A stretch of DNA of 64,000 bases from Aquitalea magnusonii (GCF_003202035.1 NZ_QJKC01000005.1:62001-126000), one strand, 5' to 3'; shown: positions 16,987-25,205, numbered from the stretch's first letter. Program-made: numbers and translations. Notes: a model not told the origin generated them from the letters alone.

Positions 16987-17766
16987 ATGCGCTGGCTGTT
17001 ACTGGTGTCGCTATGGCTGGTCAGCATCACTGCCCAGGCTCTGGAAGTGGTCGAACTGAGCTGGCGCGCCCCCAGCGAACTGCAAGCGGCGCTGCAGCCG
17101 CAACTGCGGCTGGATGAGCGGCTCAGCAGCATGGACAACAAGCTGATCATCGACGCCAGCCCGCCACGGGAACAGCAGCTGGCGGCACTGGCCAGGCAGC
17201 TGGATGTGCGCCCACTCAGCCTGCGGCTGGAAGTGAGCCAGTCCGGCAGCAGCCTGCAGAGCCAGTCCGGGGTGCAGCTGCAGGGCGGCATCAGCATTGG
17301 CCGCATCATGCCTGGCCAGCCGGGTAGCAAGCTGGCCTTGTCCGCCGGGCAGGACAGCCGCAGCCAGTCCGGCCAGAGCTTGCAAAGCCTCACCCTGCTG
17401 GACGGGCACAGCGGCTTTATCCAGCTGGTGCAAAGTCGTCCCCTGCCCTGGCTGCTGCTGACAGCACAAGGCAATATCGTGCGCGGCAGCAGCTGGCAGG
17501 AAGCCGTCAGCGGCTTTTATGCCCTCCCCCGGCTGCAGGGTGAACGGGTGCTCATCGAACTGGCAGTCAGCCAGCAGGCATTTGCCGGCAAGCAGCGCGC
17601 GGGCAGCCAGCTTTCCACCACCGTGGCCGGGCGCCTGGGTGAATGGATAGAGGTGGCCAGCATAGGCCGTGACCAGCAAGGCCAGCACAGCTTGCTGCTG
17701 GGCAGTGGCCGCCAGTTGCTGAGCGAGCAGCAGTCGGTACGCATCCGCGTGCAGCTCCTGCCCTAG
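16987..17766 (+). CDS. Secreted protein with secretin N-domain-like start
   Basis: 259 residues beginning directly after the ubiB stop (TAAATG), so it is co-transcribed. A signal peptide covers 1-19 (LLLVSLWLVSITAQA). Residues about 20-85 (ELQAALQPQLRLDERLSSMD, then LAALARQLDVRPLSLRLEVS) resemble the short N-domains of type II/III secretins. No secretin pore domain follows. The middle is Ser/Gln/Gly-rich and the rest beta-rich. It is probably periplasmic or outer-membrane associated. Function is unknown; the resemblance is my reading of the pattern. Confidence 0.65.
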   Translation: MRWLLLVSLWLVSITAQALEVVELSWRAPSELQAALQPQLRLDERLSSMDNKLIIDASPPREQQLAALARQLDVRPLSLRLEVSQSGSSLQSQSGVQLQGGISIGRIMPGQPGSKLALSAGQDSRSQSGQSLQSLTLLDGHSGFIQLVQSRPLPWLLLTAQGNIVRGSSWQEAVSGFYALPRLQGERVLIELAVSQQAFAGKQRAGSQLSTTVAGRLGEWIEVASIGRDQQGQHSLLLGSGRQLLSEQQSVRIRVQLLP

Positions 17767-17816
17767 CCGCTTGCCAGCCGGGCAAATCTGCGCTGAGGGG
17801 TCTTGTCTTTGTAAAT

Positions 17817-17835
17817 AATAATGATTATCATTTGC
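17817..17835. promoter_or_regulatory. Fur box upstream of the DUF2325 gene
   Basis: AATAATGATTATCATTTGC matches the 19-base Fur consensus GATAATGATAATCATTATC at 15 positions by hand count. It ends 24 bases before the ATG, where a bound repressor would block transcription or its start. A fur gene is present in this window (55683-56111). Confidence 0.8.
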
Positions 17836-17859
17836 AAAACATATTGATCAGGAGCTGTC

Positions 17860-18213
17860 ATGAATGCAATGCTGGTAGGCGCGGATACGCTGGGCAATAT
17901 TCCCGAGGTGCTGCAAGAGTTCGGCATCACCATTCACCGCCACCTGAACGGGCGCAACAGCTCGCATCAGCGCAAGAGCGACCGTCTGCCGGCCGGCACC
18001 GATCTGCTCATCCTGTTCACCGATTTTCTCGGCCACAATGTGATGCGCCATTTCCGCGCCCTGGCGGCGGAAGAACAGGTCCGCTTCATCGCCTGCCGCC
18101 GCTCGGTCTGTGCCCTGAAACAGTCGCTGGACTGCGCCGGCCTCTCCAGCAAACAGTGTGGCAGCTGCCCGCAGCGCTGCCAGCCTGCGGCCAGCAGCAA
18201 GAAACGCCATTAA
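17860..18213 (+). CDS. DUF2325 protein, Cys-rich, probably iron-regulated
   Basis: 117 residues; the ATG at 17860 has AGGAG at 17850-17854. Residues 1-80 form the DUF2325 fold (NAMLVGADTLGN, GTDLLILFTDFLGHNVMRHF). The C-terminal part has six cysteines, C79, C84, C92, C100, C103 and C107, spaced as if to hold a metal or an Fe-S cluster. A Fur box immediately upstream implies expression on iron shortage. It stands alone between the ubiB pair and the sigma/anti-sigma block. The biochemical role of DUF2325 is not known to me. Confidence 0.83.
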   Translation: MNAMLVGADTLGNIPEVLQEFGITIHRHLNGRNSSHQRKSDRLPAGTDLLILFTDFLGHNVMRHFRALAAEEQVRFIACRRSVCALKQSLDCAGLSSKQCGSCPQRCQPAASSKKRH

Positions 18214-18217
18214 GCAA

Positions 18218-18242
18218 AAAGCCGGGCATGGACCCGGCTTTG
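18218..18242. terminator. Bidirectional terminator-like hairpin
   Basis: AAAGCCGGG (18218-18226) pairs with CCCGGCTTT (18233-18241) around CATGGA. The A and T edges suit both strands. It separates the DUF2325 gene from the convergent anti-sigma gene. Confidence 0.65.
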
Positions 18243-18262
18243 GCATAACTGCGGCAACAGGC

Positions 18263-18442
18263 TTACTCGCCGCGCCCGGCCTTGCGTGCGGCCTGCTGCA
18301 ACAGCTGCAGTTGATGAGAAAACTGGCGGCAGTTGCCGCACATCCACAAATGCACCCGCAGGCGCACGTATTGCCATTGGTTCAAGGGCTGGTCCAGCCC
18401 CTGTGATATCAGGCGACTGGCCTGCCGGCAATTGATCTTCAT
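18263..18442 (-). CDS. Short cytoplasmic zinc-finger anti-sigma factor
   Basis: 59 residues starting at the ATG that overlaps the sigma-factor stop (ATGA). It carries the anti-sigma zinc-finger pattern H-x3-C-x2-C at H31, C35 and C38 (HLWMCGNC), with C5 near the N-terminus as a possible fourth ligand. There is no membrane span, so it would act in the cytoplasm, probably releasing the sigma factor when its cysteines are oxidised. Its size and position resemble MseR, the partner of the neisserial Ecf/RpoE sigma factor that controls msrAB. The functional match is inferred. Confidence 0.8.
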   Translation of the reverse strand: MKINCRQASRLISQGLDQPLNQWQYVRLRVHLWMCGNCRQFSHQLQLLQQAARKAGRGE

Positions 18443-18999
18443 GCCTTGGCCTCCCCGGTCCAGCGTATTTCGAAACATTCGCGCAAGCTCATGCGGGCGC
18501 GATAGAGCAGTACTGAACAGTTAGTCGCGGTCACATCCAGATTGTTACAGATTTCGGCAATGTCCAGCCCCATCACCTCGCGCATGACAAAAGCCATGGC
18601 AGTGCGGCGCGGCATCACCTCGGAACAGCGCTCGAACACTTCCCAGAACTGACGGGACATCAGCGACTCTTCCGGCCCGCTCCAGGCCTTGATCTTGTCC
18701 TGCCAGTGGCCATCCTTGCTGAACAGGCCGTCAAAGTCGCTGTCATCGGTTTCATCCTCCAGCGATTCGAACAGCACCTCCTTGCCCTTGCGGCGCAGCC
18801 GGTCAATCAGCTTGAAGCGCAGGATGGAAGTCAGCCAGGTCCGCAGACTGGACTTGCCGCTGAAGCTGTCGCCCGACTCCAGCGCGGCCAGCACGGTTTC
18901 CTGCACGATTTCATTGGCCGCATCGCGGTCGCGCAGCTGCGCCAGCGCATAGCGCTGCAGATAGGCCAGTTCGGCTTCCAGATCGGCGTGGGCAATCAT
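18439..18999 (-). CDS. ECF-family RNA polymerase sigma factor
   Basis: 186 residues from MIAHADLEAELAYLQRYALA. GAGGAG lies seven bases before this ATG, which fixes the start two bases after the radA stop. Sigma region 2 (RDRDAANEIVQETVLAALES, SLRTWLTSILRFKLIDRLRR) and region 4 (DIAEICNNLDVTATNCSVLL) are clear. The linker between them is long and acidic (ETDDSDFDG). It is coupled to a zinc-finger anti-sigma gene. By arrangement and pattern it resembles neisserial Ecf, which responds to disulfide or hypochlorite stress. Its regulon is not visible here. Confidence 0.9.
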   Translation of the reverse strand: MIAHADLEAELAYLQRYALAQLRDRDAANEIVQETVLAALESGDSFSGKSSLRTWLTSILRFKLIDRLRRKGKEVLFESLEDETDDSDFDGLFSKDGHWQDKIKAWSGPEESLMSRQFWEVFERCSEVMPRRTAMAFVMREVMGLDIAEICNNLDVTATNCSVLLYRARMSLRECFEIRWTGEAKA

Positions 19000-19001
19000 G
19001 C

Positions 19002-20366
19002 TCAGTCTCCTCGGCAATAATCGACCGCATGTTCCAGCCGGTCGACGGTAATCACTTGCAGCCCTTCGATAGGCTGGCGCGGCTTGTTGGCCGTGGGCAC
19101 GATGGCGCGGCCAAAGCCCAGCTTGGCGGCTTCCTTCAGCCGCTCCTGTCCGCGCGATACCGGGCGCACCTCGCCGGCCAGCCCCACTTCGCCAAACACC
19201 ACCAGCTTTTCCGGCAGGGGCTTGTTACGCAAGGACGATACCATGGCCAGGATCACTGCCAGGTCGGCGGCCGGCTCGCTGATCTTGACCCCGCCCACCG
19301 CATTGAGAAACACGTCCTGATCAAAGCAGGCCACGCCGCCGTGGCGGTGCAGCACGGCCAGCAGCATGGCCAGCCGGTTCTGTTCCAGCCCCACCGCCAG
19401 CCGCTTGGGCTGCATGCCGTGGCAATCGTCCACCAGCGCCTGGATTTCCACCAGCAGTGGCCGGCTGCCCTCCTGGGTGACCAGCACGCAGGAGCCGGCC
19501 ACATCGTCCCGGTAGGACGACAAGAAGATGGCCGAAGGGTTGGACACGCCCTTGAGCCCGGTTTCGGTCATCACGAACACGCCCAGCTCGTTGACGGCGC
19601 CAAAGCGGTTCTTGATGGCGCGGATCATGCGGTAGTTGGAGTGGGCATCGCCCTCGAAATACAGCACGGTGTCCACCATGTGTTCCAGCACGCGCGGACC
19701 GGCCAGCGAGCCTTCCTTGGTGACATGGCCGACCAGCAGGATGGTGGTGCCGGTCTGCTTGGCCATGCGGGTCAGCTGGGCGGCACATTCGCGCACCTGT
19801 GACACCGAGCCGGGGGCCGAGGTCACCTGTTCGGTGTAGAGGGTCTGGATGGAGTCGATCACCGCCACTTCCGGCTGCTCCTGCTTGAGCGTTTCCAGAA
19901 TGGCTTCCAGGCGGATTTCCGCCAGCAGATTGACCTGGCTGGGGTCGACCGCCAGCCGCGAGGCACGCAGGGCGATTTGCTGGGGCGATTCCTCGCCCGA
20001 CACATACAGCACCTTGCGCCGCTTGCCGATCACCGCCAGTGCCTGCAACAACAGGGTGGATTTGCCGATGCCGGGGTCGCCGCCAATCAGGATGACCGCC
20101 CCGCGCACGATGCCGCCGCCCAGTACCCGGTCCAGCTCGTCAATGCCGGAAGGGTCACGCGGGACTTCCTCGGTCTTGACCTCGGACAGCACTTGCACGC
20201 GGGCATTGGTGGTGGACCAGGACTGGAAACGCGGGTTGCTGGCGGCCGGGGTGGCCACGGCTTCCACCAGGGTGTTCCAGGCAGAACAATGGGGACACTG
20301 GCCCTGCCATTTCGGCACTTGGCCGCCGCACTCGGTGCAGCTGAAAACAGTTTTGGTTTTTGCCAT
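19002..20366 (-). CDS. radA: DNA repair protein RadA
   Basis: 454 residues, full length. A zinc finger is at the N-terminus (FSCTECGGQVPKWQGQCPHC). The RecA-like ATPase core follows with Walker A (GGDPGIGKST), and the RadA-specific KNRFG motif (RAIKNRFGAVNELG) is present. The C-terminal Lon protease-like domain lacks proteolysis in this family. RadA helps branch migration and processing of recombination intermediates. It is 21 bases downstream of a lipoprotein gene and 2 bases upstream of the ECF sigma gene, so it appears to share a message with both. Confidence 0.97.
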   Translation of the reverse strand: MAKTKTVFSCTECGGQVPKWQGQCPHCSAWNTLVEAVATPAASNPRFQSWSTTNARVQVLSEVKTEEVPRDPSGIDELDRVLGGGIVRGAVILIGGDPGIGKSTLLLQALAVIGKRRKVLYVSGEESPQQIALRASRLAVDPSQVNLLAEIRLEAILETLKQEQPEVAVIDSIQTLYTEQVTSAPGSVSQVRECAAQLTRMAKQTGTTILLVGHVTKEGSLAGPRVLEHMVDTVLYFEGDAHSNYRMIRAIKNRFGAVNELGVFVMTETGLKGVSNPSAIFLSSYRDDVAGSCVLVTQEGSRPLLVEIQALVDDCHGMQPKRLAVGLEQNRLAMLLAVLHRHGGVACFDQDVFLNAVGGVKISEPAADLAVILAMVSSLRNKPLPEKLVVFGEVGLAGEVRPVSRGQERLKEAAKLGFGRAIVPTANKPRQPIEGLQVITVDRLEHAVDYCRGD

Positions 20367-20387
20367 CAGGAAAAGCGCAGGAAGGAT

Positions 20388-20996
20388 TCAACCGGGATTG
20401 GCGTTATTGGCATTCTCGGCCGGGGGCTGGCCGTTGTCGGCAGGTTTGTTGCCATTGAGTTGCTGGATGATGTTGAGCAGGCGTTTCTGGTCAGGTTCGC
20501 CGGCAGTGGCACCGCCACCGGCCTTGGACTTGGCTTTGTCGCCACCACCATTATGGCGGATGGCGGCCAGTACGGCCGCCACTTGCGGATCGGTCTTGGC
20601 AGCCTTGTCGGCTTCCTCGCTGCTCAGCGGTGGCGGCGCAGCCGGGCCGGGCGCGGCACTGGAGGACTTGCCCTCCGCTGCCGGTGCCGCGGTGGAGGCA
20701 CCTTCACGCGCAGGGGTCGAGCTGTCGGCATGGGCTTTGGGCATGTCACCGGCCGGCGGTTCCATGGTTTCCAGCTTGTTCTTGGCCATGTACTCGTTCA
20801 TCTCGCGCCAGCCGGCGTAAATGGCCGCGGTATCGGCATCCGGATTGCGCTTGAAGCACTCTTCCAGCGAACGGCCGGTCTGGCGGCAGGCAGCGCCCAG
20901 CGCCTTGTGTGCCTCCTTGGACAGGCCGGACACATTATTGACCCAGTTGCAGCCGGCCAGCAGCACCAGCAAGGGCCAGATCCACAGACTCTTCAT
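20388..20996 (-). CDS. Predicted lipoprotein of unknown function
   Basis: 202 residues. The ATG at 20996 follows GGGGGAG and starts a lipoprotein signal (SLWIWPLLVLLAGC, modified Cys at 16). The mature part has a short ordered segment (SKEAHKALGAACRQTGRSLE, ECFKRNPDADTAAIYAGWRE), then a long Ala/Pro/Ser-rich low-complexity stretch, and a short helical end (KRLLNIIQQLNG). A longer upstream frame lacks support. No family is recognised. Its position between the SDR gene and radA suggests co-transcription only. Confidence 0.75.
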   Translation of the reverse strand: MKSLWIWPLLVLLAGCNWVNNVSGLSKEAHKALGAACRQTGRSLEECFKRNPDADTAAIYAGWREMNEYMAKNKLETMEPPAGDMPKAHADSSTPAREGASTAAPAAEGKSSSAAPGPAAPPPLSSEEADKAAKTDPQVAAVLAAIRHNGGGDKAKSKAGGGATAGEPDQKRLLNIIQQLNGNKPADNGQPPAENANNANPG

Positions 20997-21051
20997 GCTC
21001 TCCCCCATAGACCATCTGCCGGCCACCGCATGATGGCCGGCCTTGTGCTGC

Positions 21052-21810
21052 TTATTCGCCCTTGCGGCTGCGCAGGTCCAGCTCGACGATTTCGCCGCTC
21101 TGCCCCTTGCTGGACTCACTCATCCAGTGCAGCAGATAGGGCATCAGCGTGGCCAGATCAGCGCGCTCGCTCTTGGCCTCGCCCGGATGGGTGCGGTTGC
21201 GTTGCGGCGAATTCACCGGCCCCGGAATCAGCAGGTTGACTCGCAGGTTCGGATACACCTCCCACTCGTCGGCGGCCACGCGGGTCAGGTAATTCAGGCC
21301 GGCCTTGGACGCGCCAAAGCCACCCCAGTAGGCGGCCGGGTGCAGCGAGTGGGTTTCTCCCATGAACAAGACCGAGGCGTCCGCCGATTCCTTCAGCAGC
21401 GGCAGGCAGGCGCGGGTCAGCGCAAACGGTGCCACGGTATTGATGCGGTACTGGTTCATCCACTCGTCTATGCCCTGGTTGGACAGTGGCGACAAGGCAT
21501 AAAAATGCGAGGCGCAATGCACGATGCCATCCAGCTGGCCCATCTCGCGCTTGATCTGGAAGGCGGCATTGCTCAATTGTTCGTCAGTGGCCGTCAGCAG
21601 ATCCAGCGGAATGGCGGCCGGCTCTTTGCCACCGGCGGCCACGATTTCATCGTAGACCTTTTCCAGCCCCTTGACGCTGCGCGCCAGCAAGACCACCGCC
21701 GCACCATGCGCGGCAAACGTCAGCGCAGCTTCCCGACCTACCCCCTGCGTGGCCCCCGTCACCAGAATGACGCGGCCAGCCAGACAATCTTTGGCAAATG
21801 TTTGGTTCAT
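21052..21810 (-). CDS. YciK-like short-chain dehydrogenase with altered catalytic Tyr
   Basis: 252 residues with a Rossmann fold: VTGATQGVGREAALTFAAHG binds NAD(P), and the family CASHFYALSP segment follows. The usual YxxxK catalytic pair reads F-G-A-S-K (YWGGFGASKAGLNYLTRVAA), so the proton-donating Tyr is Phe in this gene. A Tyr sits four residues earlier but is out of register. It may be a non-catalytic or altered SDR protein. It is 19 bases downstream of hpnE, so it could take part in hopanoid or squalene metabolism, although YciK relatives in other bacteria have no such link. Confidence 0.85.
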   Translation of the reverse strand: MNQTFAKDCLAGRVILVTGATQGVGREAALTFAAHGAAVVLLARSVKGLEKVYDEIVAAGGKEPAAIPLDLLTATDEQLSNAAFQIKREMGQLDGIVHCASHFYALSPLSNQGIDEWMNQYRINTVAPFALTRACLPLLKESADASVLFMGETHSLHPAAYWGGFGASKAGLNYLTRVAADEWEVYPNLRVNLLIPGPVNSPQRNRTHPGEAKSERADLATLMPYLLHWMSESSKGQSGEIVELDLRSRKGE

Positions 21811-21829
21811 ATTGATTTTCTGCTGTGAG

Positions 21830-23134
21830 TCACCCAGCGGTAACCCGTGATGATGACAAATCCTGCAATAGCTGGCGGGCGGCGGTCACACCGCTTTGCA
21901 CCGCACCTTCCAGCGTGGCGGGGTAGTCCGGGCACAGCCAGTCTCCCGCCAGAAAAACCGATTGTACCCTGCTACGGCAGTGTGGTCTTGTCAGTCCCAC
22001 GGTGGAGGCAAAGGTGGCGCGCTTTTCCACGATCAGCTGCGCGGCGCTGGGCTGCAGACCATTCAAGTCCGGCAGCAGCGCACCGATATCCACCTCGATC
22101 TTGCGCAGCAGCGCTTCGCGGCTCAGCGCCTGCACGGCCAGCGGTGGTGCGCTGATGACGGCGGCCAGCAAGCCACGCTCTCCCGACAAGGCCTGACGGT
22201 CGAACAGCCAGTCCAGCGTGCCGCCCTGCAAACCCATCATCGGCAAGGGCATGGCGATGTCGGCGTCGTAGCGCAGATATGCGGTATATATCGGCCAGTA
22301 CTGGAAAGCCTTGACCTGGGCTTGCAAGCCGGGCTCTTGCAGCAGGGCGGCGGCGTGATAGGGCGCCAGCGCCACGATGGCAGCATCAAACCGCTCCCCT
22401 TCCACCAGCACGCCGTGCGGGACGGCCTGCAACTGCTCCACACGCAGTCCGCCACGCCACTGCACGCCCTGCTCGGTCAGCCAGCGCAAGGCCGGGGCCG
22501 GAAACAGCGCGGACAGGTCCTGCCTGGGCAGCAAGAGGTCGCTGTCGGCACGACGGCCGCCCAGGCTGTCGCGCAGCGTGGTGGCCAGAATCTGCATCGA
22601 CGCCTGCTCCAGCGGGGTATTGAGCGCCGACAGCACCATGGGCCGCCAGAATTGTTGCACCAGCCAGTCCGACTGGGCCTGCTGCCGCAACCATTGCTTG
22701 ACCGTGCAGTCCCTGGCCAGCTGCCAGCCCTGCCGCTTCAGGCTTTGCAAGGCGCGGGCCAAGCGCCACTTGTCCTGCCAGGCCAAGCCCTTGGCCGACA
22801 GCAGGCCGGCCAGCACATGCAGTGGTGCCGGCCAGCGCGGGCAGTGCATGCGTATGCCATCCTGGCGATGCCAGCTCAGGGGCAGGCGCTGCATGGCCTG
22901 CTCGGGGTCGACACCCACCTTGCGCATCAGCCGCAGGCACTGCTGATAGCCGCCGATCAGAATATGCTGGCCGTTATCCAGCTGGCTGTCGCTGGCACTG
23001 ATGCGGCGTGCCCGCCCGCCCGGCTCGCGCCCGGCTTCAAACAGCGTCAGCTCGGCATGGCCAGCCAGCTCGACCGCAGCCGCCAGGCCGGCCCAGCCGG
23101 CGCCGATGATGGCAATGCGTGGAGTGCGCGCCAT
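21830..23134 (-). CDS. hpnE: Hydroxysqualene dehydroxylase HpnE
   Basis: 434 residues of the FAD-dependent amine-oxidase/phytoene-desaturase fold. The dinucleotide motif is at the N-terminus (IAIIGAGWAGLAAAVELAGH) with GGRARR after it. The C-terminal FAD segment reads FLAGDWLCPDYPATLEGAVQ followed by SG. HpnE reduces hydroxysqualene to squalene, the last of the three HpnCDE steps. It lies 7 bases after hpnD. No squalene-hopene cyclase gene is in this window, so the fate of the squalene must be decided elsewhere. Confidence 0.94.
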   Translation of the reverse strand: MARTPRIAIIGAGWAGLAAAVELAGHAELTLFEAGREPGGRARRISASDSQLDNGQHILIGGYQQCLRLMRKVGVDPEQAMQRLPLSWHRQDGIRMHCPRWPAPLHVLAGLLSAKGLAWQDKWRLARALQSLKRQGWQLARDCTVKQWLRQQAQSDWLVQQFWRPMVLSALNTPLEQASMQILATTLRDSLGGRRADSDLLLPRQDLSALFPAPALRWLTEQGVQWRGGLRVEQLQAVPHGVLVEGERFDAAIVALAPYHAAALLQEPGLQAQVKAFQYWPIYTAYLRYDADIAMPLPMMGLQGGTLDWLFDRQALSGERGLLAAVISAPPLAVQALSREALLRKIEVDIGALLPDLNGLQPSAAQLIVEKRATFASTVGLTRPHCRSRVQSVFLAGDWLCPDYPATLEGAVQSGVTAARQLLQDLSSSRVTAG

Positions 23135-23141
23135 GTCGCGA

Positions 23142-24008
23142 TCAGGCCCGGTAGCCCAATACCCAGGTGCGCCAGGCCAGCCACAGCTTGCGCAGCGGCG
23201 TCAGCGACAGGCGCTGGTTGAGCACCTTGGCCGGGCCGTCCAGCTGGATTTCCTCCAGCGTGGCGCGGTAGATGGCCGCCATCAGCAGGCCGGGGCGCTG
23301 GCTCTTGCGGTCCACGGCCGGCAGCAGCTCCCAGGCGCGGCGGTAGTATGCGCGGGCGCGCTCGATCTGGAAGCTCATCAGTGCGGCGAATTCGGGGGTT
23401 TCCCGGTAGCTGCTCAGATCACTGGCCGGGACATTGAAGCGCTGCAACTCTTCCACCGGCAGGTAGATGCGGCCACGGCGCACGTCTTCACCCACGTCAC
23501 GGATGATATTGGTCAGTTGGAAGGCAATGCCCAGTTCGTGGGCGTATTTCAGGGTCTGCCGGTCCTGGTAGCCGAAAATCTGCGCCGCCAGCTGGCCCAC
23601 CACGCCGGCCACCCGGTGGCAGTACAACAGCAAGTCCTGAAAACGCTCGTAGCGGGCGAAGTCCAGGTCCATCTGCATGCCGTCGACGATTTCTTCCAGC
23701 AGGTTTTGTGGCAGGTCGAGCGCTGCCACATGCGGCTTGAGCGCCTGCATCACCGGGTGTTCAGGCTGGCCGTGGTAGAGCTTTGCCACCTCGCCACGCC
23801 ACCAGGCCAGCTTGGCACGGGCCACGCCCTCGTCGTGGCATTCGTCCACCACATCGTCCACTTCACGGCAAAAGGCATACAGCGCGGTAATGGCGTCGCG
23901 GCGGTCGGCCGGCAAAAAGCGGAAACTGTAGTAAAAGCTGGAGCCGCTGCTGGCGGCCTTGTCCTGACAATACTGCTGCGGCGTCACTCGCCTCTCCTCA
24001 TCTGCCAT
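23142..24008 (-). CDS. hpnD: Presqualene diphosphate synthase HpnD
   Basis: 288 residues of the squalene/phytoene synthase family. The first Asp-rich motif is DDVVDECHDE (D51-D55) and the second is in NIIRDVGEDVRRGRIYLP. Tyr/Arg-rich substrate segments lie between them. HpnD joins two farnesyl diphosphates to presqualene diphosphate; HpnC and HpnE finish the route. It lies 51 bases after hpnC. HpnC and HpnD are paralogues, and the assignment follows the usual C-D-E gene order and the DVGED motif. Confidence 0.93.
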   Translation of the reverse strand: MADEERRVTPQQYCQDKAASSGSSFYYSFRFLPADRRDAITALYAFCREVDDVVDECHDEGVARAKLAWWRGEVAKLYHGQPEHPVMQALKPHVAALDLPQNLLEEIVDGMQMDLDFARYERFQDLLLYCHRVAGVVGQLAAQIFGYQDRQTLKYAHELGIAFQLTNIIRDVGEDVRRGRIYLPVEELQRFNVPASDLSSYRETPEFAALMSFQIERARAYYRRAWELLPAVDRKSQRPGLLMAAIYRATLEEIQLDGPAKVLNQRLSLTPLRKLWLAWRTWVLGYRA

Positions 24009-24059
24009 CGGGCCGGCCGGAGCGTCCCGAAGTATGGTTGTTATTGTCTGTACTGGTCA

Positions 24060-24872
24060 TCAGCGGGCGCGCAGCGCACGCCACAACATATAGATCCAGT
24101 CGCGCCAGGTCAGCACCGGGCGCTGGCGGAACACATCGCCGCCACTGTCGTGCAGCTTTTTCAGAATGCGCTCGCCGCCCATGATGACCAGCCGCAATTC
24201 CAGCCCCAGCCGTCCCTTGAGCACCTTGCCCAGCGGCGCACCGGCCTGCAGCATTTTACGGGTGCGCTCGATTTGCGCCAGCATCATCGGCCGCCACAGG
24301 CCGCTGGCATCGCGCCCGGCGATCTGCGACTCGCGAATGCGGAATTTTTCCAGGTCATCCAGCGGGATATAAATGCGGTCCTTGTCCCAGTCGATGGCCA
24401 CGTCCTGCAGGAAGTTGATCAGCTGCAGTGCAGTGCAGATGCCATCGGACATGGCCAGGCTGCGCGGGTCGTTTTCTCCATACAGCGCCAGCATCAGCCG
24501 CCCTACCGGATTGGCCGAACGGCGACAATAATCCACCACTTCGGCAAAATTCTGGTAACGCTTTTTCACCACATCCTGGCTGAAAGCCGACAGCAGATCG
24601 TAAAACGGCTGCATGGGCAGCGCATGGCTGCGAATGGCTGCCGCCAGATTACGCATCAGCGGCATGGCCGGCGTGCCGCCATCGCGGATCACGTCCAGCT
24701 GCTCTTGCAGCTGCGCCAGCTCGCGCAGCCGCTCTTGCGGCTGCTGGTCGCCCTCGTCGGCCACATCATCGGCATAGCGGGCAAAATGGTAGATGGCATG
24801 CACCGCCCGGCGCATGCGGCGGGGCAGCAAAATCGAACCTACCGGGAAGTTTTCATAATGGCCAACCGACAT
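24060..24872 (-). CDS. hpnC: Hydroxysqualene synthase HpnC
   Basis: 270 residues from MSVGHYENFPVGSILLP, the usual N-terminus of HpnC. The first Asp motif is YADDVADE (D35-D39); the second region reads LINFLQDVAIDWDKDRIYIP. It converts presqualene diphosphate to hydroxysqualene. A start two codons earlier (MPM) is possible; starts further upstream overlap the tRNA promoter and are rejected. It is the first gene of a colinear minus-strand block that runs to the anti-sigma gene at 18263. Confidence 0.93.
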   Translation of the reverse strand: MSVGHYENFPVGSILLPRRMRRAVHAIYHFARYADDVADEGDQQPQERLRELAQLQEQLDVIRDGGTPAMPLMRNLAAAIRSHALPMQPFYDLLSAFSQDVVKKRYQNFAEVVDYCRRSANPVGRLMLALYGENDPRSLAMSDGICTALQLINFLQDVAIDWDKDRIYIPLDDLEKFRIRESQIAGRDASGLWRPMMLAQIERTRKMLQAGAPLGKVLKGRLGLELRLVIMGGERILKKLHDSGGDVFRQRPVLTWRDWIYMLWRALRAR

Positions 24873-24948
24873 CGGCATTCCCGCACAGTCATTGCTAAGC
24901 CGTCGATTATAGCGCAGGCCGCGCAGCAAAATTTTTTTCTCAGATCCC

Positions 24949-24977
24949 TTTACAGCCAACGGCAGCCTGTCTATACT
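24949..24977 (+). promoter_or_regulatory. Promoter of the tRNA cluster
   Basis: TTTACA (24949-24954) and TATACT (24972-24977) are 17 bases apart, each one or two bases off the sigma-70 consensus. The GC-rich stretch GCGCCCC after the -10 is typical of stringently controlled stable-RNA promoters. The first tRNA begins 25 bases later. Confidence 0.75.
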
Positions 24978-25002
24978 GCGCCCCACTGTGAACGACACAC
25001 AC

Positions 25003-25078
<76 letters not shown>

Positions 25079-25107
25079 AACCGTTCCAGTCGGATAAAGT
25101 TCTTAGG

Positions 25108-25183
25108 GTCCCCATCGTCTAGTGGCCTAGGACATCGCCCTTTCACGGCGGTAACCGGGGTTCGACTCCCCGTGGGGACGCCA
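25108..25183 (+). tRNA. tRNA-Glu (TTC)
   Basis: 76 bases with encoded CCA. The acceptor stem GTCCCCA pairs with TGGGGAC, and the loop CTTTCAC gives anticodon TTC. It is very close to E. coli tRNA-Glu. It lies between the first and second tRNA-Ala copies. Confidence 0.97.
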
Positions 25184-25205
25184 GAGTACCAGACGTAGTA
25201 CCCGT

